From JBDTYT01 sp040005555 (GTDB lineage: Bacteria > Actinomycetota > UBA4738 > HRBIN12), in contig JBDTYT010000001.1 of NCBI GenBank assembly GCA_040005555.1, positions 1 to 64,000 of the forward strand: a stretch of 64,000 nt of DNA. The letters run 5' to 3'. Numbering within the stretch: the stretch's first letter is position 1; every line of letters begins with the position of its first letter. Below are positions 16,878 to 25,743 of this stretch, in pieces. A model generated the notes under the pieces. It did no database searches. It worked only from the letters and a program-made list of their open reading frames with translations, and was not told where the DNA came from. The translations under genes were made by a program, and so were the position numbers.

Positions 16878-18916
16878 GACGTCCGACGTGGCAAGAACCT
16901 CCTCGCCCAGGCCAGGAGCAAGACCAACGCCGCTCCGATCGTGATGATGAGGGCGATCCGGTTGTAGCGCGTCGACCGGACGATGAGCGTGGACTCGCCG
17001 ATCACCCGGCCGCTCGGAGATTCGACCTGTACCTGCACGGGGAAGCGACCATTCGTCTTCAGGTCGACGTCGAAGAACAGCGTCTGCGTGGCGGATGGCT
17101 GCAGGACGACCGTGTCGCTCGGCGAGGACAAGAGGTGTTGCGAAACGAGCTGGACCTTCACGCGCAACGCGCGATCACCTTCGTTGGTCACATGGACCGG
17201 GATCCGGCTCCCGGAACGAGCCGTCAGCGTCACCACTTGGCCGGTGTCGGGCCGGACGGCCCCGAACACGGCACTGAGCTGATCGCGCACCGCGCGGATG
17301 AACGCGAGCCCCGCGGTCGGGTTGATGAGGAAGTCGTTCGACTCGGCCAGCAAGAGGTAGGTGTCGAAACGATTAGGGTCGGTGCTTTGGTCAACGACCA
17401 TGGAGCGGTAGATGTCGATGCGTCGACGAGCCTGCTTGAGCTCATCGACATACGTGTCGCTGAAACGGGAAACCGAAGGAGCCGCGAGCGCCGAGGGGAG
17501 GCCGGGCGGCGGGAAGTCGGCGGCGAGCTCCGTCGCACGCGTCGGGCGGAGCCACGGTGCGGTCGCCACGTCTCTCGCGAACGCGGCGTAGAAGCCTCCG
17601 GGGAGGCGCAGCGCCTCGGAGAGCGTGACCGCGATGCCGCGTACATCGCTCGGACGCTCCTGCCAGATGATGGCGAGTTCGCCGAGCGCCGCCTGGGCGC
17701 CTCGCACCGGATCGTCGAAGACGAACGGCTGCGCGATCAGCGCCGCCACCGACTGGTCGGGCACGATCGCGACCGTCGGCCGAGCCGGTGACCCAACGGT
17801 CGCAGCGGGCGGCAACGCGAATCCGAGCGGATCCGGCGTCGTCGCGACCGACCCGGCGTCGAGCATGAGGACGCTGACGCCTCGGGCGGTGAGATCGCTC
17901 AGCGTTGCGTCGTCGACCGCCGAGCGCGGCGGCCGAAGGATCGCGGGGGAAGGGTTCACCTTGAGGAACGACGCCGCGACTTGCGTCCCTCGATCGAGCT
18001 GCACGTTCAGGTCCCTGGAGAGCCCCCCGGCCACGAGCGAGGGAAGCTGGGGGCCCGAGAACGGCATGGCGGACAGCTCGACGCCGGGCGCGGCCGCGAT
18101 GCGTGCGAGCTGTGCCAGAGCGTCCGCGGCGAGGGCGGACCCTGCCTTGCCTTGCTCAACCGTGCGTGATCGACCGTTCTCGAGGACCGTGTACCCGGCC
18201 CGCATCCTTCCGAGTTGGGTGAGCAGCACCGGGGAGACGACGACGTCGACCGGGACGTCGGAGGGATCCTCGATCAGCAGAGACAAGGCTCGCAGCTGCC
18301 CAGCAAGCCGGCCGCCAGGCTCGAGCGAGCTCTCGAGGGCCGTGGAGGTGAACACCCCGTCGGGGCCGAATGCGATCGGTTCGGAGAGCACGAAGGTCCA
18401 CGCGAGGCGGATCGGGACCTCTGGCTGACGGACGAGGAAGATCACCGGCGATCGAAGCGCGACCACCGGGACCCCATGGCTCCGCAGGTCGAGCTTCAGC
18501 GGGTAGATCCCCGATTGCGAGGCGTCGATACCCGGGAACGTGAGATCGAGGACCAGCTCGAACGCGCGCGTCCCGCCTGCCGCGATCTGGCCGTCGCGCG
18601 GCAGCGTTTCGGCATCGATGATGATCGCCGGGCTCGGGTCGGTGACGAGGGACTGTTCGTACTGCGTTCGCGTGATCACTCGGCCGTACAGCGCGAGCCC
18701 GATCGACAGGTCCTCGATGGGAGTGGAGCCGGTGTTCTGGGCTGTGAAGCGTAGGTCGAGCTGGGTCTGGTCGGGCGAATTCCACGGCGTCTGGAAGCTC
18801 AGGCGCATCGCGATCGGGCTCGGCTCTTGTGCGAGAGCCCTCGGCGCGGGCAAGAGAAGGAGCGTGGACGAGGCGAGGAGGACCCTGACGAGCCGGTGCA
18901 TGATCGGCCGGGCCAT
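16874..18916 (-). CDS. DUF6049-family secreted/anchored protein (Rv3909-like)
   Basis: The 680-residue protein has an N-terminal signal peptide (HRLVRVLLASSTLLLLPAPRALA, cleaved before QEPSP), a large extracytoplasmic region with an immunoglobulin-like N-terminal domain, and a C-terminal membrane helix (LIITIGAALVLLLAWARRF) with a basic tail. It always lies upstream of mviN in actinobacteria and is thought to belong to the cell-wall assembly machinery; the biochemical role is unknown. The ATG at 18916 lies one base after the TauE stop; MHRL at 18901 is an alternative start that removes five residues. Confidence 0.82.
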   Translation of the reverse strand: MARPIMHRLVRVLLASSTLLLLPAPRALAQEPSPIAMRLSFQTPWNSPDQTQLDLRFTAQNTGSTPIEDLSIGLALYGRVITRTQYEQSLVTDPSPAIIIDAETLPRDGQIAAGGTRAFELVLDLTFPGIDASQSGIYPLKLDLRSHGVPVVALRSPVIFLVRQPEVPIRLAWTFVLSEPIAFGPDGVFTSTALESSLEPGGRLAGQLRALSLLIEDPSDVPVDVVVSPVLLTQLGRMRAGYTVLENGRSRTVEQGKAGSALAADALAQLARIAAAPGVELSAMPFSGPQLPSLVAGGLSRDLNVQLDRGTQVAASFLKVNPSPAILRPPRSAVDDATLSDLTARGVSVLMLDAGSVATTPDPLGFALPPAATVGSPARPTVAIVPDQSVAALIAQPFVFDDPVRGAQAALGELAIIWQERPSDVRGIAVTLSEALRLPGGFYAAFARDVATAPWLRPTRATELAADFPPPGLPSALAAPSVSRFSDTYVDELKQARRRIDIYRSMVVDQSTDPNRFDTYLLLAESNDFLINPTAGLAFIRAVRDQLSAVFGAVRPDTGQVVTLTARSGSRIPVHVTNEGDRALRVKVQLVSQHLLSSPSDTVVLQPSATQTLFFDVDLKTNGRFPVQVQVESPSGRVIGESTLIVRSTRYNRIALIITIGAALVLLLAWARRFLPRRTS

Positions 18917-18917
18917 C

Positions 18918-19691
18918 CTACCCCTGGCTTCCAGCCATGAACGCGATCTCTCGGGCGCCGTACAGCACCGCGACCGCGAACAGGAACGAGCCGACCGCGA
19001 GGCGCAGCGTCCGGTCGCGAGCACCGAGCGCGATCTTCGCGCCGATCAGCGCGCCGGGGACGACGCCAGCCGCGAGCGCGAGGAAGATCGCCCAGTCGAT
19101 GTGGCCGAGTGCCCAGTGCACGATCGTCCCGGGGACGACGAGCGCCGAGATCACCACCAGCGAGGTCCCGAGCGCGCGCTTGAGCGGCATGCCGAGCAGC
19201 GTCGTGAACGCCGGCACCATGACGATGCCCCCGCCGACGCCCAGGAGGCCGGACACGAACCCCGCCACGAGGCCGACGGTGGCGTAGTGCCATCCCGGCG
19301 TCGCGCCGCGCTCACGGACCGGCGCCTGTCGGCTGCGCACGACCTGCCACGCGGTCCACAGAAGCAGGACGGCCAGCGCGAGCAAGAGCCAGTGCGGGTT
19401 GACGACATCACTGAGGGCGGCGCCGGCCGCCGCGCCGGCCATCCCCGGTGGTGAGGCCCAGGCCACCGCCCGCCAGCTCACCTCCCCGGCGCGGTGGTAC
19501 GTATACGCGCCGACGAGGGACGTCGGGAAGATCACCGGGAGCGGTGTCGCGATCGCCTGGATCGCCGTTCCACCGAGCAGTACGTCGACCGCCGGAGTTG
19601 TGACCGTCCCGCCGCCGACGCCGAAGAGACCGGACAAGATCCCGGCTCCGAACCCCACCAGGACCCCCAGGGCAGCCTGCCAGGCGCTCAT
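18918..19691 (-). CDS. TauE/SafE-family membrane permease
   Basis: The 257-residue protein has about eight membrane helices arranged as two repeats, each with the family hallmark glycine motif: GFGAGILSGLFGVGGGTVTTPAV near the N-terminus and AGFVSGLLGVGGGIVMVPAF in the middle. Members export or take up sulfonates, sulfite and other small anions; the substrate is not predictable. It is inserted between the NUDIX and DUF6049 genes, which adjoin in mycobacteria, and its ATG overlaps the NUDIX stop (ATGA). Confidence 0.88.
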   Translation of the reverse strand: MSAWQAALGVLVGFGAGILSGLFGVGGGTVTTPAVDVLLGGTAIQAIATPLPVIFPTSLVGAYTYHRAGEVSWRAVAWASPPGMAGAAAGAALSDVVNPHWLLLALAVLLLWTAWQVVRSRQAPVRERGATPGWHYATVGLVAGFVSGLLGVGGGIVMVPAFTTLLGMPLKRALGTSLVVISALVVPGTIVHWALGHIDWAIFLALAAGVVPGALIGAKIALGARDRTLRLAVGSFLFAVAVLYGAREIAFMAGSQG

Positions 19692-20113
19692 ACCAAACGG
19701 TCTTTCGCGCGACGAAGGATCTCGCGCTCGCCCTTGTAGGCAGCTCGCCGCATCGAGCCCGCGAGCGGGAACCAGCGGACATCCTCCATCTCGTCGTCGT
19801 GCGCGGTGATGTCGCCGCCGGTCGCTCGCATCAGGTAGAAGTGCACGGCTTTGCGAACGCGCACACCCTCCCACACGTAGAAATAGCGGATCTCGCCGAG
19901 GTCCTCTTCGATCTCGGCCTCCAGCCCCGTTTCCTCGCGCACCTCGCGCAGGGCCGCGGCCTCGTGGGACTCCTCCTCGTCGATGCCGCCCTTCGGCAAT
20001 CCCCAAACGAGGTCGCCCTTGCGGGTGCGCCGGGCCGCAAGGGCGATCTCGATGTTCCCGCCCTCGCGCCGGAAAACGACGCCTCCCGCCGAGACCTCCG
20101 AACGCGTCTCCAT
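19688..20113 (-). CDS. NUDIX hydrolase, MutT4-like
   Basis: The 141-residue protein has a complete Nudix box at residues 42-64 (G-x5-E-x7-REVREETGL), preceded by WGLPKGG. It hydrolyses nucleoside diphosphate derivatives; the exact substrate is unknown. It is the first gene of the long murJ-sigM series and corresponds in position to mutT4 (Rv3908). In mycobacteria this gene is immediately divergent from pcnA; here pilT and a small membrane protein separate them. Confidence 0.9.
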   Translation of the reverse strand: METRSEVSAGGVVFRREGGNIEIALAARRTRKGDLVWGLPKGGIDEEESHEAAALREVREETGLEAEIEEDLGEIRYFYVWEGVRVRKAVHFYLMRATGGDITAHDDEMEDVRWFPLAGSMRRAAYKGEREILRRAKDRLV

Positions 20114-20423
20114 CTAGGCTCGAGCGGGGAGGACGTTCCTGGAGAGCTCCGCGGGGGCCGGGGTCATCGTGCCGGGCGAGACCCTTGTCGTCATCTGGCG
20201 GATTCTACGCACGCACCCCGAAACTCTGACGCCATCTGCGGGCGGACATTCCGTGCTCGGCCAGGCCCTCGGGGCCCTGAACCAGCCACTGGGAGAAGGC
20301 GAGTCTGGGCATCTCGGTGCTCCCCTTTTCTTCTCATGGAGGGCTCAAAGTTGCTCTGAGCGCGCCGAAGAGTAGAGGAGGACATCATCGACCTGAATCG
20401 GAGCGGAACGAGGACCCCTGATC
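20114..20423. other. 310-bp intergenic region between NUDIX and pilT
   Basis: This divergent region holds the upstream control of both the murJ operon and pilT. Near the pilT side an inverted repeat GCTCA...TGAGC (20346-20364, 9-nt loop) lies in a stretch of lower GC, followed by a purine-rich GAGGAGGAC segment (20374-20382) about 42 nt before the pilT ATG. No ORF, tRNA or known riboswitch consensus was recognised. A structured pilT leader is possible. Confidence 0.35.
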
Positions 20424-21521
20424 ATGGACGTCACCGATCTGCTGCGTTACACCGTCGAGATGGGGGCGAGCGACCTCCACCTCAAGGCCGGCAACGTCCC
20501 CTTCATCCGGGTTGACGGCGAGCTCACCCCCACGCCCCACCCGGCGATGTCGCCGACCGATTCGGCAGGCTACGCGATCTCGCTCATGCCGCAGCACAAG
20601 CGGCAGGAGTTCGAGACCACGAACGAAGCGGACTTCGGCTACACGCTCTCGGGCGTCGGCCGGTTCCGTGTCAACGTGTTCCGTCAGCGCGGCATGGTGG
20701 GTCTCGCCATCCGCCGGGTGCGCTCGGAGATCCCGACGATCGAGGAGCTGATGCTCCCGAGCGTCGTGGCCGAGCTCGCGAGCGCGCCCCGAGGACTCGT
20801 GCTCGTCACCGGCCCCACGGGCTCGGGCAAGACCACGACCATCGCGTCGATGATCGGGCACATCAACCGCACCCGGCGAGCGCACATCATCACGATCGAG
20901 GACCCGATCGAGGTCGTGCACGACGACGACCGTTCGATCATCCAGCAGCGCGAGATCGGCCTCGACACCGACACGTACGCCTCGGCGCTCAAGCACGTCA
21001 TCCGGCAGGATCCCGACGTCATCTTCGTCGGTGAGATCCGCGACGCCGATTCCGCCCTCTCGGCGATCCAGGCGGCCGAGACCGGGCACCTTGTCATCTC
21101 GACGTTGCACACGATCGACTGCACCGAGACCATCAACCGCATCCTGGATCTGTTCCCGCCGCTCCAGCAGCGCGAGATCCGTACGTCACTTGCCGGCGCG
21201 TTGCGTGGCATCGTGTCTCAGCGTCTCGCAACGCGGGCCGACGGCATGGGCCGCGTCCCGGCGATCGAAGTGCTCGTCGCCACCGGACGCGTCTACGACC
21301 GGATCGTGGACCCGGACGCTACCATCCAGATCACCGACGTGATCGCCGACGGCGCTTTCTATGGCATGCAGACCTTCGATCAATGCCTGGTGAGGCTCGT
21401 GCACGACGGGATGGTGTCGGAGGAGGATGCCCGGCGCGCCTCGACGAACCCCCACGACTTCAACCTCGCGCTCCACGGCGTGCTCACTCGCGGTGGGGTA
21501 CCGGCTGTGCAGGCTCGCTAG
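20424..21521 (+). CDS. pilT: type IV pilus retraction ATPase
   Basis: The 365-residue secretion ATPase of the PilT branch begins LLRYTVEMGASDLHLKAG. Walker A is GPTGSGKTTT (from residue 130), the Asp box is ITIEDPIEVVH, Walker B is DPDVIFVGEIRD, and the His box is AAETGHLVISTLHT. It powers pilus disassembly at the cytoplasmic face. No other pil gene is in the window, so it is separated from the assembly cluster. It is a late insertion relative to the pcnA-mutT4 order of mycobacteria. Confidence 0.92.
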   Translation: MDVTDLLRYTVEMGASDLHLKAGNVPFIRVDGELTPTPHPAMSPTDSAGYAISLMPQHKRQEFETTNEADFGYTLSGVGRFRVNVFRQRGMVGLAIRRVRSEIPTIEELMLPSVVAELASAPRGLVLVTGPTGSGKTTTIASMIGHINRTRRAHIITIEDPIEVVHDDDRSIIQQREIGLDTDTYASALKHVIRQDPDVIFVGEIRDADSALSAIQAAETGHLVISTLHTIDCTETINRILDLFPPLQQREIRTSLAGALRGIVSQRLATRADGMGRVPAIEVLVATGRVYDRIVDPDATIQITDVIADGAFYGMQTFDQCLVRLVHDGMVSEEDARRASTNPHDFNLALHGVLTRGGVPAVQAR

Positions 21522-21533
21522 ACCGCCGCGTCC

Positions 21534-21950
21534 TCAGTCGGGTTCACCGGCAGCGCGCCTCGCGGCGCGTTCCATGGGGTGCCGCCGGTAGCCGAAGGGG
21601 ATCGCCAGCATGGCGTACACCGGGATGAAGAACGGCCCCCAGGCCATGTACTGCCGCATGTGATGGCGCTCGTGCGCGAGGAGGGATCCCTCGACCGGCA
21701 CCGCGGACACGATCACGAACCCCACGGTCATCGCGACCCGGTCCATCCGTTGCAGTACCCATGTCACCCCGCGCGGACCGCGATCGAACACCATCGCTCC
21801 GCCGTGCAAGCGTGGCGACTGGAACGTGAGTGCTCCGAGCACGAGACCGAGGAGCGTATTGGGGAGGGTCCACAGGAATCCGAGCGCGGTGACCACGCGG
21901 CGACCGTATCGCAGGCGTCCGCGAGAGCGGGGGTATCCTGCAAGCGTCAT
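21534..21950 (-). CDS. small membrane protein with HExxH motif
   Basis: The 138-residue protein has a basic N-terminus, two to three hydrophobic segments (ALGFLWTLPNTLLGLVLGAL; MTVGFVIVSAV; FFIPVYAMLAIPF) and the motif AHERHHMRQY, which matches HExxH of zinc peptidases followed by an HxxQ-like extension. The pattern recalls small uncharacterised membrane metallo-proteins; protease activity is unproven. The ATG at 21950 has a GAAGGA ribosome site 7 nt upstream lying inside pcnA, and it shares CATG with the divergent pcnA start. A GTG at 21896 is an alternative. Confidence 0.6.
   Translation of the reverse strand: MTLAGYPRSRGRLRYGRRVVTALGFLWTLPNTLLGLVLGALTFQSPRLHGGAMVFDRGPRGVTWVLQRMDRVAMTVGFVIVSAVPVEGSLLAHERHHMRQYMAWGPFFIPVYAMLAIPFGYRRHPMERAARRAAGEPD
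21934..21939 (+). promoter_or_regulatory. −10 box TATCCT for pcnA
   Basis: TATCCT ends 9 nt before the pcnA ATG with no ribosome site between, as expected for a leaderless or nearly leaderless mRNA. The box lies within the first codons of the divergent HExxH gene. Confidence 0.45.
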
Positions 21951-23358
21951 GGCCGGTCCTTCGCGTCCGGACGCCGGCGCGCTCCTCGAGGTTCCTCCCA
22001 TCGCCACCGAGCTGGGCGAACGCTTCCGCCTGGCCGGCCGCGAGCTCTATCTGGTCGGGGGCGTCGTGCGCGACCTGCTGCTCGGACGCGAGCGGCCCGA
22101 CGTCGAATGGGACCTCGACTTCGCGACCGACGCATTGCCGCGCGAGACCACGAAGATCCTGCGAGGGTGGGCGGACCAGCAGTACCTGGTCGGCGTGCGA
22201 TACGGCACGGTCGGGGCCCGTAAAGGCGATCGCGTCCTGGAGATCACGACCTTCCGTGAGGAGGTGTACGCCGAGGAGCACCGCAAACCCTCCGTGACCT
22301 TCGGCAAGGACGTCCGTATCGACCTGTCCCGTCGCGATTTCACGATGAACGCGATGGCGGTGCGCATGCCCGAGGGCGAGTTCGTCGATCCGTTCGGCGG
22401 CGTGAAGGATCTCGCGGCGCGCCGGCTCGACACGCCGCTCGATCCGGAGGTGTCGTTCTCGGATGACCCGCTGCGGATGGTGCGCGCCGCCCGGTTCGCG
22501 TCGCAGCTGGACGTGACGCCGTCGACGCGCGTCGTCGAGGCGATCGGCCGCATGCACGCGCGACTGTCCATCGTCTCGGCGGAGCGGATCGCAGACGAGC
22601 TGTCCAAGCTTCTGCTCGGCGGCGCACCCTCGAAGGGACTGCAGCTCGTCGTCGACACCGGCCTCGCCGAGGAGTTCCTGCCCGAGCTCCCCAGCCTCCA
22701 GCTCGAGCAAGATCCCGTCCACCGCCACAAGGACGTCCTGCATCACACCTTCGCGGTCGTCGAGACGTGTGACGAGCGGGACCTCACGCTGCGCCTCGCC
22801 GCCTTGCTGCACGACATCGGGAAGCCGCGGACCCGCGAGATCACGCCGGAGGGTGTGCAGTTCCACCACCACGAGGTGGTCGGCGCTCGGATGGCCAAGG
22901 AGCGCCTCCAGGCGCTCCGGTACCCATCGTCGGTGATCGATGAGGTTGTGAAGCTCGTCGAGATGCACCTGCGGTTCCACGGCTACTCCGAGTGGTCCGA
23001 CAGCGCGGTGCGACGGTACGTGCGCGATGCCGGTCCGCTGCTCGACCGGTTGAACCAGCTCACCCGCGCCGACTGCACGACGCAGAACCCGTTCAAGGCC
23101 AAACAGCTCGCGGCGTTGCAGGACGACCTGGAGGAGCGCATCGCTCGGCTGGCCGAGGAGGAGAACCTCGAGGCGATGCGTCCGCCGCTCGACGGCGAAG
23201 AGGTCATGGAACACCTCGGCATCCCGCCCGGTCCACTCGTCGGGCGGGCGCTCGAACACCTCATGCAGCTTCGTTTGGACCGAGGCCCGATCGAGCGCGA
23301 CGAGGCCCTCGTCCTGCTCGACGAGTGGGCGAAGGAGCAGGATCTTCCCCGCGGATAG
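21949..23358 (+). CDS. pcnA: CCA-adding tRNA nucleotidyltransferase
   Basis: The 469-residue class II nucleotidyltransferase has the head-domain motif LVGGVVRDLLLG, the metal-binding DxD in WDLDFAT, and the RRDFTMNAMAV and DDPLRMVRAARFA motifs. These are followed by an HD phosphohydrolase domain (LAALLHDIGKPRTR, HHHEVVGA). It adds or repairs the 3' CCA of tRNAs. Mycobacterial orthologues carry the same HD fusion and lie divergent from mutT4-mviN, which matches this locus. The ATG is fixed by the conserved N-terminus and the TATCCT box. Confidence 0.94.
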   Translation: MAGPSRPDAGALLEVPPIATELGERFRLAGRELYLVGGVVRDLLLGRERPDVEWDLDFATDALPRETTKILRGWADQQYLVGVRYGTVGARKGDRVLEITTFREEVYAEEHRKPSVTFGKDVRIDLSRRDFTMNAMAVRMPEGEFVDPFGGVKDLAARRLDTPLDPEVSFSDDPLRMVRAARFASQLDVTPSTRVVEAIGRMHARLSIVSAERIADELSKLLLGGAPSKGLQLVVDTGLAEEFLPELPSLQLEQDPVHRHKDVLHHTFAVVETCDERDLTLRLAALLHDIGKPRTREITPEGVQFHHHEVVGARMAKERLQALRYPSSVIDEVVKLVEMHLRFHGYSEWSDSAVRRYVRDAGPLLDRLNQLTRADCTTQNPFKAKQLAALQDDLEERIARLAEEENLEAMRPPLDGEEVMEHLGIPPGPLVGRALEHLMQLRLDRGPIERDEALVLLDEWAKEQDLPRG

Positions 23359-23361
23359 TCT
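23356..23361 (+). promoter_or_regulatory. −10 box TAGTCT before the P-type ATPase gene
   Basis: TAGTCT includes the pcnA stop codon and ends 9 nt before the ATG at 23371. Without another ribosome site, it suggests an independent leaderless transcript. Confidence 0.35.
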
Positions 23362-23370
23362 GAGCCGCCG

Positions 23371-25743
23371 ATGACGGCCGTCCTGGAAGGGCTCGCGGAA
23401 TCTGAGGTCGCGGAGCGCATCGCGCTCGGGCAGGTGAACGACGTCCCGGCAACACCGTCGCGCACCGTTCGCGAGATCGTTCGCTCAAACGTGCTCACGA
23501 GGTTCAACGCGCTGCTCGGCGCACTGTTGGTGGTGATCCTCGTCGTCGGTCCCATCCAAGATGCGCTGTTCGGCGGCGTCCTGATCGCGAACACCTTGGT
23601 GGGCATCGTGCAGGAGCTGCGAGCCAAGCGGAAGCTCGACAAGCTCGAGGTGCTGACCGCGCCGAAGGCACGTGTGCTTCGCGGCGGCTCCGTGCGTGAG
23701 CTCTCGGTCCCCTCGGTGGTCCTCGATGACGTGCTCGAGCTCCAACCCGGGGACCAGGTCGTCGTCGACGGGGAGGTGCTCGATGTCGGCGGCCTCGAGA
23801 TCGACGAGTCGCTCCTCACCGGCGAAGCCGAGCCCGTCGAGAAGCACCTCGGTGACGAGGTGCTCTCGGGTAGCTTCGTTTCGGCGGGCAGCGGCAGGTA
23901 CCGGGCGACGCGGGTCGGCCACGAAGCGTACGCGGCGAGACTCGCCGAGGATGCGCGCCGGTTCACGCTGACGCGCTCGGAGCTGCGCTCCGGCATCGAC
24001 ACGATCTTGCGGCTCGTCACGTGGGCGATCGTGCCGACCGCGATCTTGTTGGTGATCAGCCAACTGCGGGCGAGCGGGACCGTGCGCGACGCATTGCGAG
24101 GTGCGGTGGCTGGCACCGTCGCGATGGTCCCGGAGGGCCTCGTCCTGCTCACGAGCGTCGCGTTCGCCGTCGGGGTGGTACGGCTCGCGCGGCGCAAGGT
24201 GCTCGTGCAGGAACTGCCGGCCGTCGAGGTCCTCGCGCGTGTCGATGTGCTGTGCATCGACAAGACCGGCACGCTCACGGAGGGGCGGCTGGCGATCGAA
24301 CAGGTCGAGGTCCTCGCGGGAGGTGAGGAGCACGACGCGGCCCTCGCCGCGCTCGCTGCCTCGGAGCCGCACCCGAACGCCACGCTCCGAGCGATCGGCG
24401 AGGAGTTCCCTCGCACCCCCGAAGGGTGGGAGGAGGCGACGGCGACCGTGCCGTTCTCCTCAGCGCGCAAGTGGAGCGCGGCGTCCTTCGGCTCGAGGGG
24501 CTCCTGGGTCTTGGGCGCACCCGACGTGCTCTTGCGCTCGGGGATCGCCGGAGCCGACGGGATCGCGCGCAGCGCCGAGCAACACGCGGAGGCCGGATGC
24601 CGAGTGGTGCTGCTCGCGCGAGCCGAAGGCTCGCTCGACGGTGAGGAACTGCCGGCCGACATGACGCCGGTCGCGCTCGTCGTGCTCGGCGACCGGGTGC
24701 GTGAGGACGCGGCGAAAACGCTCGCGTATTTCGCGAAGCAGGGCGTTGCGGTGAAGGTGATCTCGGGCGACCATCCGCAGACGGTGGCCGCGATCGCCGG
24801 CCGCCTGGGCGCGCAGGGAGCCGACCGAGCCGTCGACGCGCGGGATCTGCCCGAGGACCAAGCGAAGCTCGCCGCCGAGCTCGATGACCACTCGATCTTC
24901 GGTCGGGTGACGCCCCAGCAGAAGCGCGCGATGGTGAACGCGCTCCGGTCTCGCGGTCACGTCGTGGCGATGACCGGCGACGGCGTGAACGACGTGCTGG
25001 CGCTCAAGGACGCCGACATCGGGATCGCGATGGGCTCGGGTGCTTCGGCCACGCGCGCGGTCGCACAGCTCGTGCTCCTCGATTCCACGTTCGACCCGTT
25101 GCCCGCGGTCGTCGCCGAGGGTCGCCGGGTGCTCGGCAACATCGAGCGCACGTCGAACCTGTATGTAACGAAAACGGTCTACGCGATGCTCATCGCGCTC
25201 GGTGTTGGGGTCCTGGGATTGCCGTTCCCGTTCCTGCCGAGGCACCTGTCCCTCATCGGCGGGCTCACGATCGGGATCCCGTCGTTCTTCCTGGCACTCG
25301 CCCCCAACGCCGAGCGCGCCCGGCCGGGGTTCCTGAGGCGCGTCCTGCGATTCACCGTTCCCGCCGGAACGTTGGCGGCGGTTGCCACGTTCCTCGGCTA
25401 CGTCCTCGTGCGCGATGAGGCGGGGGTCAGCCTCGCCCAGGCCCGGACCGCGGCGACGATGGTGCTGTGCTGGATCGGGTTCCTCGTGCTCTCGATCATC
25501 GCGGCCCCGCTCACGAGACCTCGGATGGTGCTGGTGTGGTCCATGGCGGGCGCGTTCATCGTCGCTATGGTCGTGCCGGGCTCGAGGACGTTCTTCGCGC
25601 TCACGCCGCCGCCGCTGCTCGTGTGGCTCGCGGCGTTCGGGATCGCGGCGCTCGTCTGGTCGTTCGCGAGGCTCTTCCTGCCGCCGGACCGGCCCGTAGG
25701 ACCGGGAGTCCCGGCCTCAGTTCCTGAGCCCCCCGACGTCTGA
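23371..25743 (+). CDS. cation-transporting P-type ATPase, CtpE-like
   Basis: The 790-residue pump has an actuator-domain LTGEAEPVEK, the phosphorylated Asp297 in DKTGTLTEG, and the hinge MTGDGVNDVLALKDADIGIAMG (TGD from residue 535), with about ten membrane helices. There is no N-terminal metal-binding CxxC domain and no CPC, so it is not a soft-metal pump. The membrane motif PEGLVLLTS (254-257) resembles the mycobacterial CtpE group, reported to take up Ca2+. The last 27 bp overlap the end of the convergent lepB gene. Confidence 0.88.
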   Translation: MTAVLEGLAESEVAERIALGQVNDVPATPSRTVREIVRSNVLTRFNALLGALLVVILVVGPIQDALFGGVLIANTLVGIVQELRAKRKLDKLEVLTAPKARVLRGGSVRELSVPSVVLDDVLELQPGDQVVVDGEVLDVGGLEIDESLLTGEAEPVEKHLGDEVLSGSFVSAGSGRYRATRVGHEAYAARLAEDARRFTLTRSELRSGIDTILRLVTWAIVPTAILLVISQLRASGTVRDALRGAVAGTVAMVPEGLVLLTSVAFAVGVVRLARRKVLVQELPAVEVLARVDVLCIDKTGTLTEGRLAIEQVEVLAGGEEHDAALAALAASEPHPNATLRAIGEEFPRTPEGWEEATATVPFSSARKWSAASFGSRGSWVLGAPDVLLRSGIAGADGIARSAEQHAEAGCRVVLLARAEGSLDGEELPADMTPVALVVLGDRVREDAAKTLAYFAKQGVAVKVISGDHPQTVAAIAGRLGAQGADRAVDARDLPEDQAKLAAELDDHSIFGRVTPQQKRAMVNALRSRGHVVAMTGDGVNDVLALKDADIGIAMGSGASATRAVAQLVLLDSTFDPLPAVVAEGRRVLGNIERTSNLYVTKTVYAMLIALGVGVLGLPFPFLPRHLSLIGGLTIGIPSFFLALAPNAERARPGFLRRVLRFTVPAGTLAAVATFLGYVLVRDEAGVSLAQARTAATMVLCWIGFLVLSIIAAPLTRPRMVLVWSMAGAFIVAMVVPGSRTFFALTPPPLLVWLAAFGIAALVWSFARLFLPPDRPVGPGVPASVPEPPDV

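Noticed and set aside
20323..20423. c-di-GMP riboswitch upstream of pilT
   Set aside because: The conserved c-di-GMP-I core elements are not present; only a small hairpin is visible.
22983..24662. 559-codon minus-strand frame opposite pcnA and the P-type ATPase
   Set aside because: Ser/Arg/Thr-rich low-complexity translation caused by GC-skewed codons of two well-recognised genes on the other strand.
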